Assembly: GCA_029204225.1 (NCBI GenBank)
Contig: CM055101.1
Coordinates: 64,134,671-64,198,670 of the forward strand
Source of the DNA: Diphasiastrum complanatum
Lineage: Eukaryota; Streptophyta; Lycopodiopsida; Lycopodiales; Lycopodiaceae
Length of the DNA: 64,000 nucleotides
Direction: 5' to 3'
The notes beneath the pieces are model-generated. The model was not told the origin of the DNA. It did not search any database and saw only the letters and a program-made list of their open reading frames with translations. Position numbers and translations under genes: made by a program. Positions 35,168 to 46,466 of this stretch are shown here, in pieces; position 1 is the first letter of the stretch, and each line of letters begins with the position of its first letter.

Positions 35168-35598
35168 ACTGTTTAGAATAGATGGGGTCTAGTCGTATGT
35201 GGCTGACTGTTGTTATGTAATTTTCGGCAATAGATGAGGCAGCATTTATTGTCTAACATAGGGTAAAGAATAGCCCCAGCCGTATATGGCGGGAATACGT
35301 ATTGTTATTTTGATACATCTGATGAATTAATGTACGGTGTGTATTTTGTGCAACGCGTGCCTGGTGTATTGCAATGTAATGTATGTGTTTATGAAATGCT
35401 ATCAGGGGGGGTGTATTTCTGTGAAGTGCATCTGCTATCAATCTGCTCTCAATTTTTGTGTAACTGTGTATGATGATTATGGCTGTTGGGGTTTACTGCT
35501 TAGGGTCCAATGATTGGACATGATGCATATGATCTGAGAGACATATGCGCTTGTGTACCACAATAGCTCAAGCATTTACAGTTTTCATACTACGTCCG

Positions 35599-35632
35599 CT
35601 CTCACTCTCTCTCTCTCACTCTCTCTCTCTCA

Positions 35633-35713
<81 letters not shown>
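35599..35713 (+). repeat. (CT)n microsatellite
   Basis: Long CT tract; the homologous position in X2 is 50512-50578. The predicted Ser-Leu peptides are artefacts. Confidence 0.95.
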
Positions 35714-35718
<5 letters not shown>

Positions 35719-35849
35719 GCACAGAGCAAGCCACTTCTAACCAACCATAAAAATTGCAGAATTCAAACCATTTCTAACTAGCCATTCAAATTTCACATAC
35801 CTAACCATTTCTAAACAACCACGATAAATTGGCCATGACACGAATAGAT

Positions 35850-36195
35850 TGTAAAAAAATATACACATCTGTTCTGATGCCAATGTTAAAATGTGTACAA
35901 GCTCTCAAGACAGGGAATCACAAGACCTACACACTATGTATTATATGATGAGATTGATTTCCCCCCGGATGAACTTAAACAACTTACTAATTACTTATGC
36001 AAAACTGTGTCATTCACTACAGGGAACCACGAGACCTACACACTACTATGTCTTATATGATGTGATCGGTTTCCCCCCGGATGAACTTCAACAACTTACT
36101 AATTACGTATGCAAAACTGTGTCATTCACTACAGGGAACCACGAGACCTACACACTACTATGTCTTATATGATGTGATCGGTTTCCCCCTGGATG
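35850..36195 (+). repeat. 112-bp tandem repeat (about 2.5 units)
   Basis: CCCCCCGGATGAACTT recurs at 35961, 36073 and (shortened) 36185. Units contain ACAACTTACTAATTA and CACTACAGGGAACCACGAGA. Single related units lie at 34195 and 50086. Confidence 0.8.
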
Positions 36196-36209
36196 AAGGC
36201 CTCTCTGTG

Positions 36210-36777
36210 CTACCCCTCTCTGAAAGATCCCGGCATGGACATCTGTCTGGTGCCTCGGGATGTGGATGGCTGGGAGGATGTGGATGGACGATGCGGATCT
36301 GGAGGTGGTGGCATAGGTGTGGGTGCGAAAGCGGAGGATGTGGACGGACCGTGCAGATCTGACAGTGGTGGCACAGGCATAGGTGCAGCAGTGGAGGCTA
36401 TGGATCCATGGGGAGTACTGGCGGAGCGGGTGGGGGTGGCGGTGGCGGGTGCGGATGCGGCAGCGGGGGCGGGGGCGGTGGCGGTGGCGGTACTAGTGGC
36501 AGGGGTGGTGGCAGTGGAAATAGAGTCCGCGGCATCTATGGACGGCTCGCCGGGCTCAGCACCTGGCTCAGCATATGCCTCGAGAATGCGAGCCCTCTCC
36601 GTAGAGGGGATGACCATACAAACGCCGATCCCGTAGCGTCCCCCCATGGGTCGGACTCGCAATCCCCCCAAATGTGCTCGAACCCGAGAGGCGTTCCCTG
36701 TGAACTGCTTTCGACAAAAAGGGCAACGCCACTTTTTGTCGGGCATCAACTCCACCTCATCCCAAATGGGACGAGCG

Positions 36778-36782
<5 letters not shown>
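36210..36782 (-). CDS. hAT transposase N-terminal part with BED zinc finger (X1)
   Basis: An open frame of 190 codons starts at ATG 36782. The N-terminus PIWDEVELMPDKKWRCPFC begins a BED-type finger (C-x2-C, then RAHLGG and GIGVC as likely His and Cys ligands), which in hAT transposases binds transposon ends. The rest is a Pro/Ser/Thr/Ala-rich linker (STATTPATSTATATAPAPAA) ending in a stop at 36210. The catalytic and dimerisation parts of a hAT transposase (normally 600-700 residues) are missing, so the product could only bind DNA. The ATG overlaps the end of a GA tract in the transcript sense (36783-36832), giving a purine-only 5' leader. Confidence 0.6.
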
Positions 36783-36857
<75 letters not shown>

Positions 36858-36858
36858 A
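36783..36858 (+). repeat. (CT)n-(CA)n compound microsatellite
   Basis: About 25 CT then about 13 CA units, directly upstream of the minus-strand BED ORF. Confidence 0.95.
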
Positions 36859-36989
36859 AAAGCACGCAAATCTAATATCTCTCTCTCTCTCTCTCTCTTC
36901 TCCTAAACCCCAACCCTCTTTCTCTCCTCTCTCTCACCTTCTCGGGCTTTTGCGGACTATTCCGCTGCCCACGAGCCCTTTTTTTTTCT

Positions 36990-37110
36990 TTTTTTTAAAA
37001 AAAACGCGTCTGGGGCCCGGACGTGTCCAGAAAAAAATCTCAAATTTTTTTTTGGGACGTGTCCGCGTCCGGACGTCGGACGCGGACGCGAAAAGCCCGC
37101 GTCCGGCCCA
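36990..37110. repeat. CGTCCG-rich subterminal region of X1
   Basis: Clustered CGCGTC, GACGTGTCC, CGCGTCCGGACG and CGGACGCGGACGCG motifs in both orientations near the right end of X1, as in the X2 left tip at 49569-49620. hAT elements often carry such subterminal transposase-binding motifs. Confidence 0.5.
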
Positions 37111-39240
37111 GAACCTCATGTCTGAAGTTTGTAGTGTAATTAACATAAAAATGTTTTGAAAGGCTTAAATCTCTAAACTTCTCAATTGGAGGCAATAAAG
37201 ATGAAACCATGGCATGACAGCCTTGATTTGGAAAAGGTACAACCTTCAAATTCCAAACCTATGCCTTGAATATGGTATAACAACAATAATAGTACTAAAG
37301 GAAAATGCACAAGCTTTGAGTGTTTCACTTTCAGCTTAAAGTTGTTAAGATCAAATAATAAAATCCACAAACACACAAGAGTATTTCAGCAAGATTGAAT
37401 GAGAAGGTGTAACATAAGCTCACCACATTGCAATGGGTCATTAGGTGCTTTTTTATGGCTATTTTGACATCTAAAAAAATTTACAAAAAAAAAAAACCGG
37501 TTCCAAAACTTTCTGAAACAAGCATTCCGGAATGTGATCGGTATGCTATGTTCCGGAATGTAGCACATCTATGGGCCATATATACTAGAGGCCATTTGAC
37601 ATTTGGAATGAATGATTATTGGCCATTGATCATACTATGCTTCAGGTACCTTGAGTCCTCTTGATTAATCCAATATTAAGTTGAAGCTTCTCCTAGATTG
37701 GAGAGGGGTTATGGTAATACGGGACGCCATAGCTGCCATCTAGGGATTGATGGATGCCAGCACAATTTCCCACTGCACGAGGGTGAGCTCTACAAATGGG
37801 AGGATTGTCCAATGTCCTTGGAAAATGTTCTCCATTGTTATTTTATTGGATTTTATAAATTTTTAGGGGAGAGTTGTCTCATATTGTCCTCTCACAACCA
37901 TATGGTCAATTTTTACTATTATCCCACATGTAGTTAACAGCGATTCTGGTTGGCAGATTCATGACAAGATTGATGAGTTTCAATCGCTAAAGGAGAGTGT
38001 TTATAACTCTCCCAGGGTGCAATTTTTTTGGAAAATCTAAGGATTCGGAATTGATTGTAAGATTTTGTTGGTCAACAGTTGTTTAGTGATTGCTTTCAGT
38101 TAGATTTAACCTTTATAAATTTGACATAGACTTGCAATTCGCAATTTGTGTTAGCTAATATTGCTTGGACAAGGATTCCATCAGGTGAATCATGAACATT
38201 GAGGGTAACCGAGGTATGATTCCAAGAAATGAGAGAAGCTATTCTAGTAGTAGGCACTAGAGGATCTCCTTAGAAGCCAGGTGCCAATTCCTCTTCTTGA
38301 AAGCCAATTTGTAACAGCTAAAAGGCACTGCACGATTATTTTGGAAACCAATTGCTTACTGAATTGGCAGCTACTAATAGCAACGATTTCAGGCTGGGCA
38401 CCTAAGAAGCCACCTCTCTGAAGAGCAATGGAGGAGAATCATAGAGGTAGTAAAGTTCTTTTTGGCAAGATATGGGCATGCTATGAAAGGCATGGAGACA
38501 AGAGGCTTCACCTCTTATTTAGGTTTTGGCATACTCCTATGGCCAAAACACTAGCTACTTAGGGAGCCTATGCATGAAACTGCATGGGATGGATGCTCTC
38601 TAGAAGAGATAAGATGGCATGCTTACAATTGCAAGAGCCTCTAGCTCAATAATGTGCTAAGACATGGTTGTTTGCGTGTACATGTTCATGCATGGGGCAA
38701 GTCTAGTGACATGCAGTAGTTCCTTGCATGAGAGGGAATGTACCATGTAGAGAGCTATCCAGTTACTGGATATGCAAAAGCTTGCAAAAAACCACACCCC
38801 TTAGATATTAGGAACCCAATCCCTTGGGTCCCACACCTTACTTGAAACAAAGTGTTGGACTAGGGCCTTTTCACTTCACCAGTGACTCGTAGACCGCATG
38901 CATGCTACTTGTCTAATCAGGGATATGTGCTTGGCATGGAGACTCCTACCTTGTGGTATAGAAGGGAAGAGCTCTCAGTTACCATTCATTCAATATACCT
39001 AGGAGAAGGTGGATGGTAGTGGGCATGTGCCTAGTCAGGATGAGAGCTAGCCAGGGGTAGGAGAACCTCCGGATGATTTCAAAAATTGTCTAACAAGTAA
39101 AACTCTATACTAAGAAATCCAAACATCTGAATTCCATAGATAAGCATTTCTATATCTTGGTCATCTTGTGGCATCCCCTGGTTTGAGGACTGATCATGAA
39201 AGAAAAGGATTGTGCTCAATTGGCCCATTCCTGTGTTTAA
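37111..39240. other. No gene recognised
   Basis: No domain-bearing frame. It could be intron or 3' flank of the FKBP gene, whose last exons were not found. Confidence 0.4.
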
Positions 39241-39243
39241 TCT

Positions 39244-39470
39244 TTGTTGGGGTTTGTTGTATTCTTTCAGAAGATCACTGAGGGGTGTGCCAAAATGGCA
39301 GCATCATTGAACAATGAACTGAAGGGAGTGATTAGTAAGAACAGTAGGCCTAGTAAAACCATTCAATGGAATGAGACATTGAATGCAACTTTTAATGCCC
39401 TTAAGAACTCAATGGGCTCAGCTCCTATTTGAAATTTGCCGATCTTGATAGATTATATGTTGTTAGAATA
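39244..39470 (+). pseudogene. Ty3/gypsy RNase H N-terminal fragment
   Basis: One frame contains GFVVFFQKITEGCAKMAASL and WNETLNATFNALKNSMGSAP. These match the gypsy pattern FLG..xYRxFIxGFAxIAxPL and FxWTxExxxAFxxLKxALxSAP that links RT to RNase H. Nothing of the flanking pol is preserved. From 39471 to 39992 nothing is recognised. Confidence 0.55.
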
Positions 39471-39992
39471 GAAGCAAGCAATTATGTATATAACAAGTGC
39501 AAAAAGACAAGGCATTGAAAACCAAATGAAACAAATGACTTCACAAGGTCGATAGTTAAAGATGGAAATCACCTCGCTACAAGTGAAGAAGCTTTCCTAA
39601 TGGATAAGATGAAGAAAAACTCTGGTTACCCTAGAAATTGCTCTTATATCATGTATGAACTCAATCAAAGGCTCAGCACCACATTAAGCACAAATGATAA
39701 AAGATGATTAAGCGTAAGAACATCTCCGAAAAAGTCTAACTAGCATGCAATGATCATCAAGATAGTAAATGGACTATCTTGATTTCACTTCGCAGTGATA
39801 ATAATCAATGAATCTTGAAAAAAGCTCTACAAAAATATAGAACAGTCTTTTCATTGAACCTAACTAGACTATATGAAGACTTACACATGCAAAGCTAGAA
39901 ATGCACACATAAATTGTTCAAAGTTCTACAATTCATTAACTATACAATGCAAGAAACATGAATAAAGCTTGAACCAAAATGAAGAATGTAAC

Positions 39993-40071
39993 CTCAAGGG
40001 TAGCATTGGGAGGAATCTCTTGAATGCCTTTATTCCCATATGCTAGTTCTGGAGGCACAAGAAGTAGACGC
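39993..40071 (-). CDS. FKBP-type peptidyl-prolyl isomerase, exon (third seen)
   Basis: 79-bp exon with acceptor TTTTGCAG and donor GAG|GTTACA. It encodes RLLLVPPELAYGNKGIQEIP and PNATLE, the C-terminal half of an FKBP domain including the conserved Tyr of LAYG and the IPPNATL strand. It joins in phase 0 to the exon at 40625-40714 and leaves phase 1. The expected final strand (VELL-like) was not found before 37 kb. The exon shows no stops or indels, unlike the surrounding repeats. Confidence 0.85.
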
Positions 40072-40624
40072 TGCAAAACCACCAAATTCCAGTATTCATA
40101 CAATCAATGTCGAATAGAACAACTAAAACTAAAATTCTCCTTTGACCTATCAATTGTATTGCAGCCTCACGAGAGAAATGCTACAAAGTTCTTATCACTC
40201 TAACATGGGACTGAAAAATACTCCTTTGAGGTCTTGAATAGAGATTATGGAGATGTTTTTGAAGCAAAACCTGGAAAATGCTTAATTGCAAACCGAGAGC
40301 TTAGAGAAAAAAACACATGTAACATGACACACTACTATCTCGATAATTGAAAACCTAATGGAGAGCTATCCTTGCTAAAAATTGTTCACTAAAAAGTTAA
40401 GTTTATCTTTCCGCCATGGGACATCTAACCTAAAAGAAACTTTCTATAGAGCTTTTAGATAGACAGTTCATTCATGACTATCCTAGTTCCTTGTCAAACC
40501 AGCTTTCAACTTGGAATACCCTTGGACTTTTTTATGGGAAACAAAACCATGCCAAATTTACTTAATTTTTTAAGAAACAGATTGGCATGTTGAAATAACT
40601 AAGTGGATCTCCAAGAATTCTTAC
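40072..40624 (-). other. FKBP intron, 553 bp
   Basis: Bounded by GTAAG (40624) and TGCAG (40072). AT-rich, with no inserted element recognised. Confidence 0.75.
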
Positions 40625-40714
40625 CTGACCACCCACACGCATTCCTGTCACTCCTAAATCAAGACCTTTAAGCACCATTCCACGTTCTGAAGCCCCAACA
40701 TCAAATCCGTATGG
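40625..40714 (-). CDS. FKBP-type peptidyl-prolyl isomerase, exon (second seen)
   Basis: 90-bp, phase-0 exon encoding PYGFDVGASERGMVLKGLDL and GVTGMRVGGQ. It matches the FxFxLGxxxVIKGWDxGVxGMxVGG core of FKBPs. The active-site Trp is replaced by Leu (KGLDLG), a feature of chloroplast-lumen FKBP17/FKBP18-like proteins as I recall them, which suggests low isomerase activity and a folding or assembly role. Acceptor GTGAATAG and donor CAG|GTAAG are good. Confidence 0.88.
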
Positions 40715-41165
40715 CTATTCACAATGAAAGAAGCCCATCTTAAGAAGAAGAGAAGCTACACCTTCCAGCATCCAAAACTATATAATGAACATCAATAAAG
40801 TAAGCGATGAAAGAAATATAGTGAGGTGATTGATGCAAATATGGCTCCCATTTTTACTAGAGTCATGGACTTGTAGGTGATTATGACCTGTTGGAAATTC
40901 TATCTTACATGCTAATATATTCTATAAAGGAGTAACTAGCAAAAAGTTAGAGTATCCACCTCTAATAGCCCATATTTGAGTTTTGTATGACCAATGACGA
41001 AAATTTGAAAATGCAAATGTTGCTCTAGTAATCATGACTAGGAGTTTGGGCTCGAATATCAACAGTATAAGAATAGGCTTGTAACCCTCTCCTACCCCTT
41101 TCAAGCCAATGATATTCTTAAGCATAGGAAAGGGCTAGGCTTCTCCCTAAGGAGAAACTTCATTG

Positions 41166-41240
<75 letters not shown>
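41166..41240 (+). repeat. (CT)n microsatellite
   Basis: About 37 CT units inside the FKBP intron. Confidence 0.95.
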
Positions 41241-41241
<1 letters not shown>

Positions 41242-41397
41242 ACAACTTCGAAGTTAAACCACATTGCACTCACATCTCCAGTGAAATGATTGCAAAAGTG
41301 ATCATCATCCATAGAGTTTATAGTTTGGGCTGTAGCATTAACAATTACTAAGAACATGTGAGTACTCAACCATACCAGTACCAGTACACAGTGGAAA

Positions 41398-41909
41398 TGG
41401 CTGATGGAAAGGGTACAAGGATTTGGGATAAGAGGGTTGTGGGCATTCCACTAACTGTACAAAGTTACACAAAAGAGTTGGATGTTGAGATAACACGGCT
41501 TGCACGGGTTGATGTGGTGTTGGGCATTTGTTGGCACACGATGCGGAAGCCACGCATAGCCTGGGATACTCATGTGTATGAGTTCCAGTTTGATGGTGTG
41601 ATGCATTCCCTTCGTGGTGAGAGGGACTTCAGTCCTGGACCGCTTATTTCAGCTACGCAATTGCATAGGATCCATTGTGAGTACATGTGTGTTTGCTTTC
41701 TACTTCATATGTCTACTAATACCAGTCAGAGTAGCATGCAGTGTGTGCAAACCAATACTATTTCCAATTTGGATCAAGAGATTAGGAGAGAGTTTTCAGA
41801 TGTGTTCATAGATGATCTTCCATTTGTTTTACCTTCTAAGAGGAATGTTGAACATAAGATTGAATTAATACCTGCATCATGTCATGTTAATAGACGTCTT
41901 ACAGAATGA
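41398..41909 (+). pseudogene. Gypsy protease-RT linker
   Basis: An open frame contains VDVVLGICWHTMRKPRIAWD, which corresponds to the DVILGMDWL block after a gypsy protease. It continues with IRREFSDVFIDDLPFVLPSK and RNVEHKIELI, the segment leading into RT. The protease catalytic region itself was not found upstream, so the element is 5'-truncated close to the CT tract. Confidence 0.75.
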
Positions 41910-42655
41910 GTCTTAAGGAGGAAGAGGAAGTGAGACGGATGTTGGATGATTATCTTGCCAAGGGGCAGATACGACCGAGTTATTCCCCTTTTGCCTCTCC
42001 AATCATTCTTATAAAAAAGAACGATGGATCATGGCGTATGTGTGTGGATTATCAAGGTTTAAAAGAGATAATGGTTAAACATTGATATCCTATGCCAAGT
42101 ATAGATGATCTGCTTGATGCCTTCACAGGTGCCACTATGTTTAGTAAAATAGACCTAAAGAGTGGATACCATCAGGTAAGAGTTCTTGAAGAGGATGTAC
42201 ACAAGACCGCCGTCAGAACTCGGTTCGGTCACAATGAGTATCTTGTGATCCCATTTGGGTTGACTAATGCCCCAACTACATTCATGATGATGATGAATGA
42301 TGTGCTCATATCGTATATGGGTAATTTTGTCGTAAACATTGTTGATGACATTCTGACTTACAATGCAGGTGAGGTCAAGCATATGACTCACCTTAGAACT
42401 GTGTTGTCTACTTTGAGGGAGAACACTTTGTTTGCCAATAGTAAAAAAGTGAATTGTTTAATAAGGAAATTGAGTATCTTGGTCATGTATTGTCTGCTGA
42501 TGGAGCGAGCCCAAATCCTAAGAAGATTGTTGTGATCATTGAGTGGCCTGTGCCAGCTGATTTGACAGCACTTCGTTCCTTTCTTGGATTGGCAGTATTT
42601 ATAGAAAATATGTTAAGGGATACTCCTATATTGCGGCACCTTTGACTGATTTGAC
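41906..42655 (+). pseudogene. Gypsy reverse transcriptase
   Basis: Motifs in order: GQIRPSYSPFASPIILIKKN at about 41967, WRMCVDYQGL at about 42030, PMPSIDDLLDAFTGATMFSK at about 42090, IDLKSGYHQVRV, FGLTNAPTTFMMMMNDVL at about 42255, and the centre NIVDDILTYNAG at about 42337, with Val-Asp-Asp in place of Phe/Val-Asp-Asp. IEYLGHVLSADGASPNPKKI lies at about 42463. Stops at about 42086 and frameshifts at about 42450 and 42640 inactivate it. Confidence 0.85.
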
Positions 42656-43217
42656 TCAAAAAAAATAGATTTGGTGAGTGGACTAAACTGCAACAAGCAA
42701 GCTTTGATCAGTTGAAGCAAGCTATTGCTGAGTGCGTCACTCTAAAGATTGTAGACCCTCAAAAGCCCTATGTTGTAAATACGGATGTGAGTGACATTGT
42801 TGTGGGAGCAGTTTTGATGCAAGAGGGTAGGCTTGTGGCCTTTGAGAGCAAGAAGCTCAACCCTGCACAGAAAAACTATCCAACTCATGAAAAGGAAGTG
42901 TATGCCATAGTTCATGCATTAAAGGCATGGAGGCATTATCTGTATGGATCGGCATTTGAGGTATTCACTGATCATGATACCTTGAGATACTTTTGTAAGC
43001 AGCCAGACCTTAGAGGCCGGCAAGCCAGATGGTCTGAGCTCATGCAGGAATTCATGATGGAGATTCGGTACAAGAAAGATGCCGAGAATCGTGTGGCAGA
43101 TGCACCATCTCGTGTGGTGTATCAGATGTCATTTGTAGTCATTGAAAATGACTTACTGTTTGAGATAAGAAAGGCTCAACAAGAAGATCCTCACAATAAG
43201 AAAGTGGAACAAAGGTG
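42656..43217 (+). pseudogene. Gypsy RNase H
   Basis: An open frame (42712-43218) reads VVNTDVSDIVVGAVLMQ (first catalytic Asp), LNPAQKNYPTHEKEVYAIVH (catalytic Glu), FEVFTDHDTLRYF (second Asp) and ENRVADAPSR. The catalytic set looks intact. The frame stops just where the integrase linker should begin. Confidence 0.85.
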
Positions 43218-43552
43218 AGTCATGGCCATGCAAAGTCTCAAGAGGAGAGCTCTTCTACCTTGGTTCGCACTTATCTTGACTACCATTGTTGGAGTTTGCC
43301 TATAATGATAAAAAGAATTAATCTACGAAGATGAGTCCTTTCGAGCTAAATTATGGTTTTAGACCAGCCAGTCTAGTTACTATAGGTATGCCTCATAAGA
43401 CACCTAGTGCTATGGAGTTTCTAACTCACATGCAACAAATGTTGGAGTTAGCAAAGGAAAATGTAAAAGTGGTGATGGATCGGGGCAAAGACATATGCCG
43501 ACTTGGATTGTACGCCAAGAGAGTTCAAGGAAGGAGACATGGTGTTTCTTAG
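43218..43552 (+). pseudogene. Gypsy integrase, C-terminal remnant only
   Basis: Only the end of the integrase remains: LPLLEFAYNDKKN-like codons at about 43280 and KMSPFELNYGFRPASLV at about 43330, then MQQMLELAKENVKVVMDRG. The zinc-binding domain and catalytic core, roughly 800 bp, are deleted between about 43217 and 43265. Confidence 0.75.
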
Positions 43553-44078
43553 CATTCCAAAGGACACGAAAACCCTAAAGACAGGGAAGTGTTATAAGTT
43601 GTCACCTAGATATTGTGGACCTTGAAAAATGTTAAAAAGATTAATAAAATTGCTTATGAATTGGAATTTTCATGTTGGTTGTAAGATTCATCCCGTTTTT
43701 CATGTTTCATGCTTAAAGAAGGTTTTACATGACGGCGATAACTTGTTGGCTAATGGCCTTGTATTGTTTCAGGATCATTGGGAGGTGATGCATGGACCAA
43801 CGAGAGTATTGGACCAGAGGCAAAGACGGTTGCGGAATCGTTTGCTCCATGAGTACTTGGATGCATGGCATGGACGACCTCTCAATGATGCTATATGGGA
43901 GACCGCGCATGGGTTGCATGCACAGTATCCAAACTTTGCCATCAACTCCCTTTTAGAGCTTGCACCTTTTGGAAATTCCAACCTCGACAAAACCCTGTCC
44001 AATCTTAGAACTTCTGAAGTTGACTTTGCTTCAGTATGTTGGTTGGTAGCCTCTTCTGCAACTTCAGCAACACCATGA
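43553..44078 (+). pseudogene. Gypsy (chromovirus) C-terminal chromodomain
   Basis: HPVFHVSCLKK at about 43692 is the conserved integrase tail. RVLDQRQRRLRNRLLHEYLD and AWHGRPLNDAIWE at about 43805-43900 form the chromodomain that in chromoviruses helps steer integration to particular chromatin. The frame is open from 43629 to 44078. This places the element in the chromovirus branch. Confidence 0.8.
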
Positions 44079-45088
44079 TTGTTGATTGTCTTCTCCTACC
44101 ATCTACCTCGCCGTCTCTTGTTTCACGTAGTTTTCCTTTCCCTGTGAGTTAACCCTTCCACTTTGCCTTGCAGCTGCATGAACCAACTTACATGTAGCTT
44201 AAATGACCTATCAATGTTCTCTTGCAACGTAGTAGCAACCACAGACTGTAGCGACGAATCTGATATTATCGCTCTTGTGGATCCTCTCTCCACCTTGCAC
44301 CTTGATTGCAAAACAACTCCTAGTTGTAATGCTGATCTTGACTCCTGAGATCTTCTTCAACATGCATCAAGGTTCTAAACCTCAATGATATTCTACTACA
44401 AGACACAACAATTGCTTCCTAGTAATCTGCGCATGTACATGCTTCCTTGCATGTATACCAATTACTTCCAACAGTGATTGGCAATCTATATGTTCCGGTC
44501 AGTAGTGACCTGTTTCTAAACTGATTTTTCAAGTAGCGACCTGTTTTCCTGCAACGATCTGAACTGAGTTTTCCAGCAGTGATCTGATCTGATTTTCCGA
44601 CAGCGATCAGGTCTCCAGTAAACAATTCTGATGCAGCGATCTGTAGGCAGCAACGATCTGATATAGCCACCGTTCCAGCTCAGCCAGGCAAAGATTAGGT
44701 CTGTTCCATCAGCAAACAAAACTATTAAGCAGCAACGATCAAATACCCTGCATGCAGGGATCAGGTTCAGCGATCAGATCTGTATATCTTCTCCAACAAA
44801 CCAATCTTCTCCTAAAAGATTCCTGTTGTACTCTTGACAACGCTAACTCCACACTTTTGTTGTCCTACAACAACCTGAGATCTGAGGCAGATTTTATAAT
44901 CTCCTCTTGCAGCACCTTCTCCTTGAAGCATTGAATCATCTCACAAAGCTGCCACCATTGTAGATGAAGATCAAACTTGAGAGCTCGCTAGGGATGCCAC
45001 CTCCACACCTTGAAGATGGTCGAACCAACCTGCATATGATGATTGACTCTGTTCGTTGAGTACCTCCTTCTCTCGAATCTTGAACCAT
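44079..45088 (-). other. Leader / 5' internal part of minus-strand LTR element
   Basis: It lies between the PBS at 45100 and the gypsy relic. Weak frames only. A dispersed motif array occupies 44490-44785. No gag domain could be confirmed. Confidence 0.4.
44490..44785 (+). repeat. GCARCGATCTG short-motif array
   Basis: Variants of GCAGCGATCTG/GCAACGATCTG occur about nine times (for example near 44551, 44578, 44600, 44636, 44651 and 44765) with spacing of roughly 15-35 nt. In the sense of the LTR element this is CAGATCGYTGC in the leader. Confidence 0.6.
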
Positions 45089-45100
45089 GCTTTGATACCA
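45089..45100 (-). other. Primer binding site, tRNA-iMet type
   Basis: On the minus strand TGGTATCAAAGC follows the LTR end TCTAACA directly; one mismatch to TGGTATCAGAGC. Confidence 0.75.
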
Positions 45101-45519
45101 TGTTAGAAAACTGACTTGTTCATAAGCACCCAAGATAAGATTCCTATTGTGATGAAACAATAGGCAAACACATGAGAGAGAACACAACTGATGGAAACTC
45201 CAACTATGTCCCATTGCAAATGAGCTAGGGTGCAAAACATACTTATAGACTATGGTCAATGCCGAAAAGCAAAGAAAGCCTAAAAGCAATTGCCTAATTG
45301 ATGTCTCTATATAAGGTAAAAGCACCAACACCTATCTATAGCAAAACTTTACTCCAAATCAAGCACTAGAATCTCAACCTTGAGTCTAACTAAATTCTAA
45401 CTTGACTTTACTAAATATAAATAAAGGCCCCTAGAATGAGCACACAAGCATGGCCCAATAATCCTAATTAATTCTAGATGACAACATTAGGGGTAATAAT
45501 GTGAACATTAACTCTAACA
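45101..45519 (-). repeat. 5' LTR of minus-strand element, 419 bp
   Basis: Inverted termini TGTTAGA...TCTAACA, with the PBS adjacent at 45100. It is inserted at the start of a gypsy RT relic. The internal region runs towards 44079; no second LTR copy was found. Confidence 0.75.
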
Positions 45520-46440
45520 ATCACCAATGGCCCACCCACTTTTCAAATGCCATGGCCAAAATCCTTCATTCCTTGTTGGGTAACTATGTTACTATATACT
45601 TTGACGACATTCTTGTCTTCAGTATCTCCATGCAAGAGCATGCCCACCACTTACTTGTTGTTCTCTGCATCCTTGCCACACATCTTGTACACCAAGAAAT
45701 CCAAGTGTTCCTTTGCAGTAACTAAAATATCCTTTCTTGACTTTGTCCTTCTTTATGGACACATACATCTCAACACAAAAATTCCTTGTGATATCTAAAT
45801 GGCCTATTCCTACCAATATCGATGATCTTTACGTTTTCCTTCATATGGGCCTTCACCTACATGGACCTATACCCGACTTTTCATTTGTAGTTGCTCCATT
45901 GCATCGTTTACTAAAGAAAAAACTTACTTTTGAGTGGTCACCTGAACGTCAAAAAGCTTTTACCACTCTTACGACTCTCCTTATTTTTGCTCCTATTCTA
46001 TGTTTCTCAGACTTCACTATGGAATTCACTAATGAAACTGATGCCAGATCCCTTGGATAGGTGTTGTTGCATGTCAAGACATTGGTGTCATGGCCTATGA
46101 GTCACAATGTTTACATTCTTATGAATGAAAAAGAACTCCTGGTCATCATACATGCTCTTAAGAAATGGCGTCATTACGTCTATCACACTCATTTCAAAAT
46201 TTTCACAGACCACCAATTACTTCATTATTTGTTTACTCGAAAAGACATCAATGACCATCAATACAGTTTTTGCATACCTTCACCTTTGGCATCCAATACA
46301 CCTAGCACTTCTAATGTTGTTGTTGATGCCTTGTCTTGCTTCCTACTTTGATCCACAGCTTGACACTCCTTTTCTTGTTGATCAAGCTTGTGCTCTCACT
46401 GCTACTATATAGGATACTCCAAGACCTACTCCCACACTAG
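45520..46440 (+). pseudogene. Gypsy RT-RNase H relic
   Basis: RT end: NGPPTFQNAM-like codons at about 45526 and VTIYFDDILVFSISMQEHAH at about 45587, including the catalytic Asp pair. After frameshifts, VISKWPIPTNID lies at about 45790, LTFEWSPERQKAFTTLTTLL at about 45925, and EKELLVIIHALKKWRHYVYH at about 46127. HFKIFTDHQLLHYLFTRKDI follows at about 46190. Stops at 45723 and 46058 break it. The left edge coincides with the LTR insertion at 45519. Confidence 0.8.
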
Positions 46441-46466
46441 TCAATGATCTTGCTTCTTTCTCTAGA

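Larger units (their letters stand above)
33836..37110 (-). mobile_element. hAT-type element X1 (left end truncated)
   Basis: It shares its left arm (33836-34190), 85-bp repeats, charged plus-strand ORF, CT tract and flanking AT-rich arm with X2 at 49.6-54.4 kb. A BED zinc-finger transposase N-terminus sits on the minus strand near the right end. The right end is rich in CGTCCG/CGGACG motifs, like the X2 left end. The transposase body (DUF659, dimerisation) is missing, so it is non-autonomous. The GC-rich left tip seen in X2 (49590-49620) is absent. Confidence 0.6.

Noticed and set aside
35545-35781. Ser-Leu repeat peptides over CT tracts (also 41160, 48685, 50455)
   Set aside because: Pure microsatellite translation.
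34346-36195. Regular repeats considered as a CRISPR array
   Set aside because: Units are contiguous without unique spacers, and the genome is a plant's.
36193-36875. Gly/Ala-rich plus-strand frames at 36.2-36.9 kb
   Set aside because: Shadow of the minus-strand Pro/Ser/Ala-rich hAT linker; no domain.
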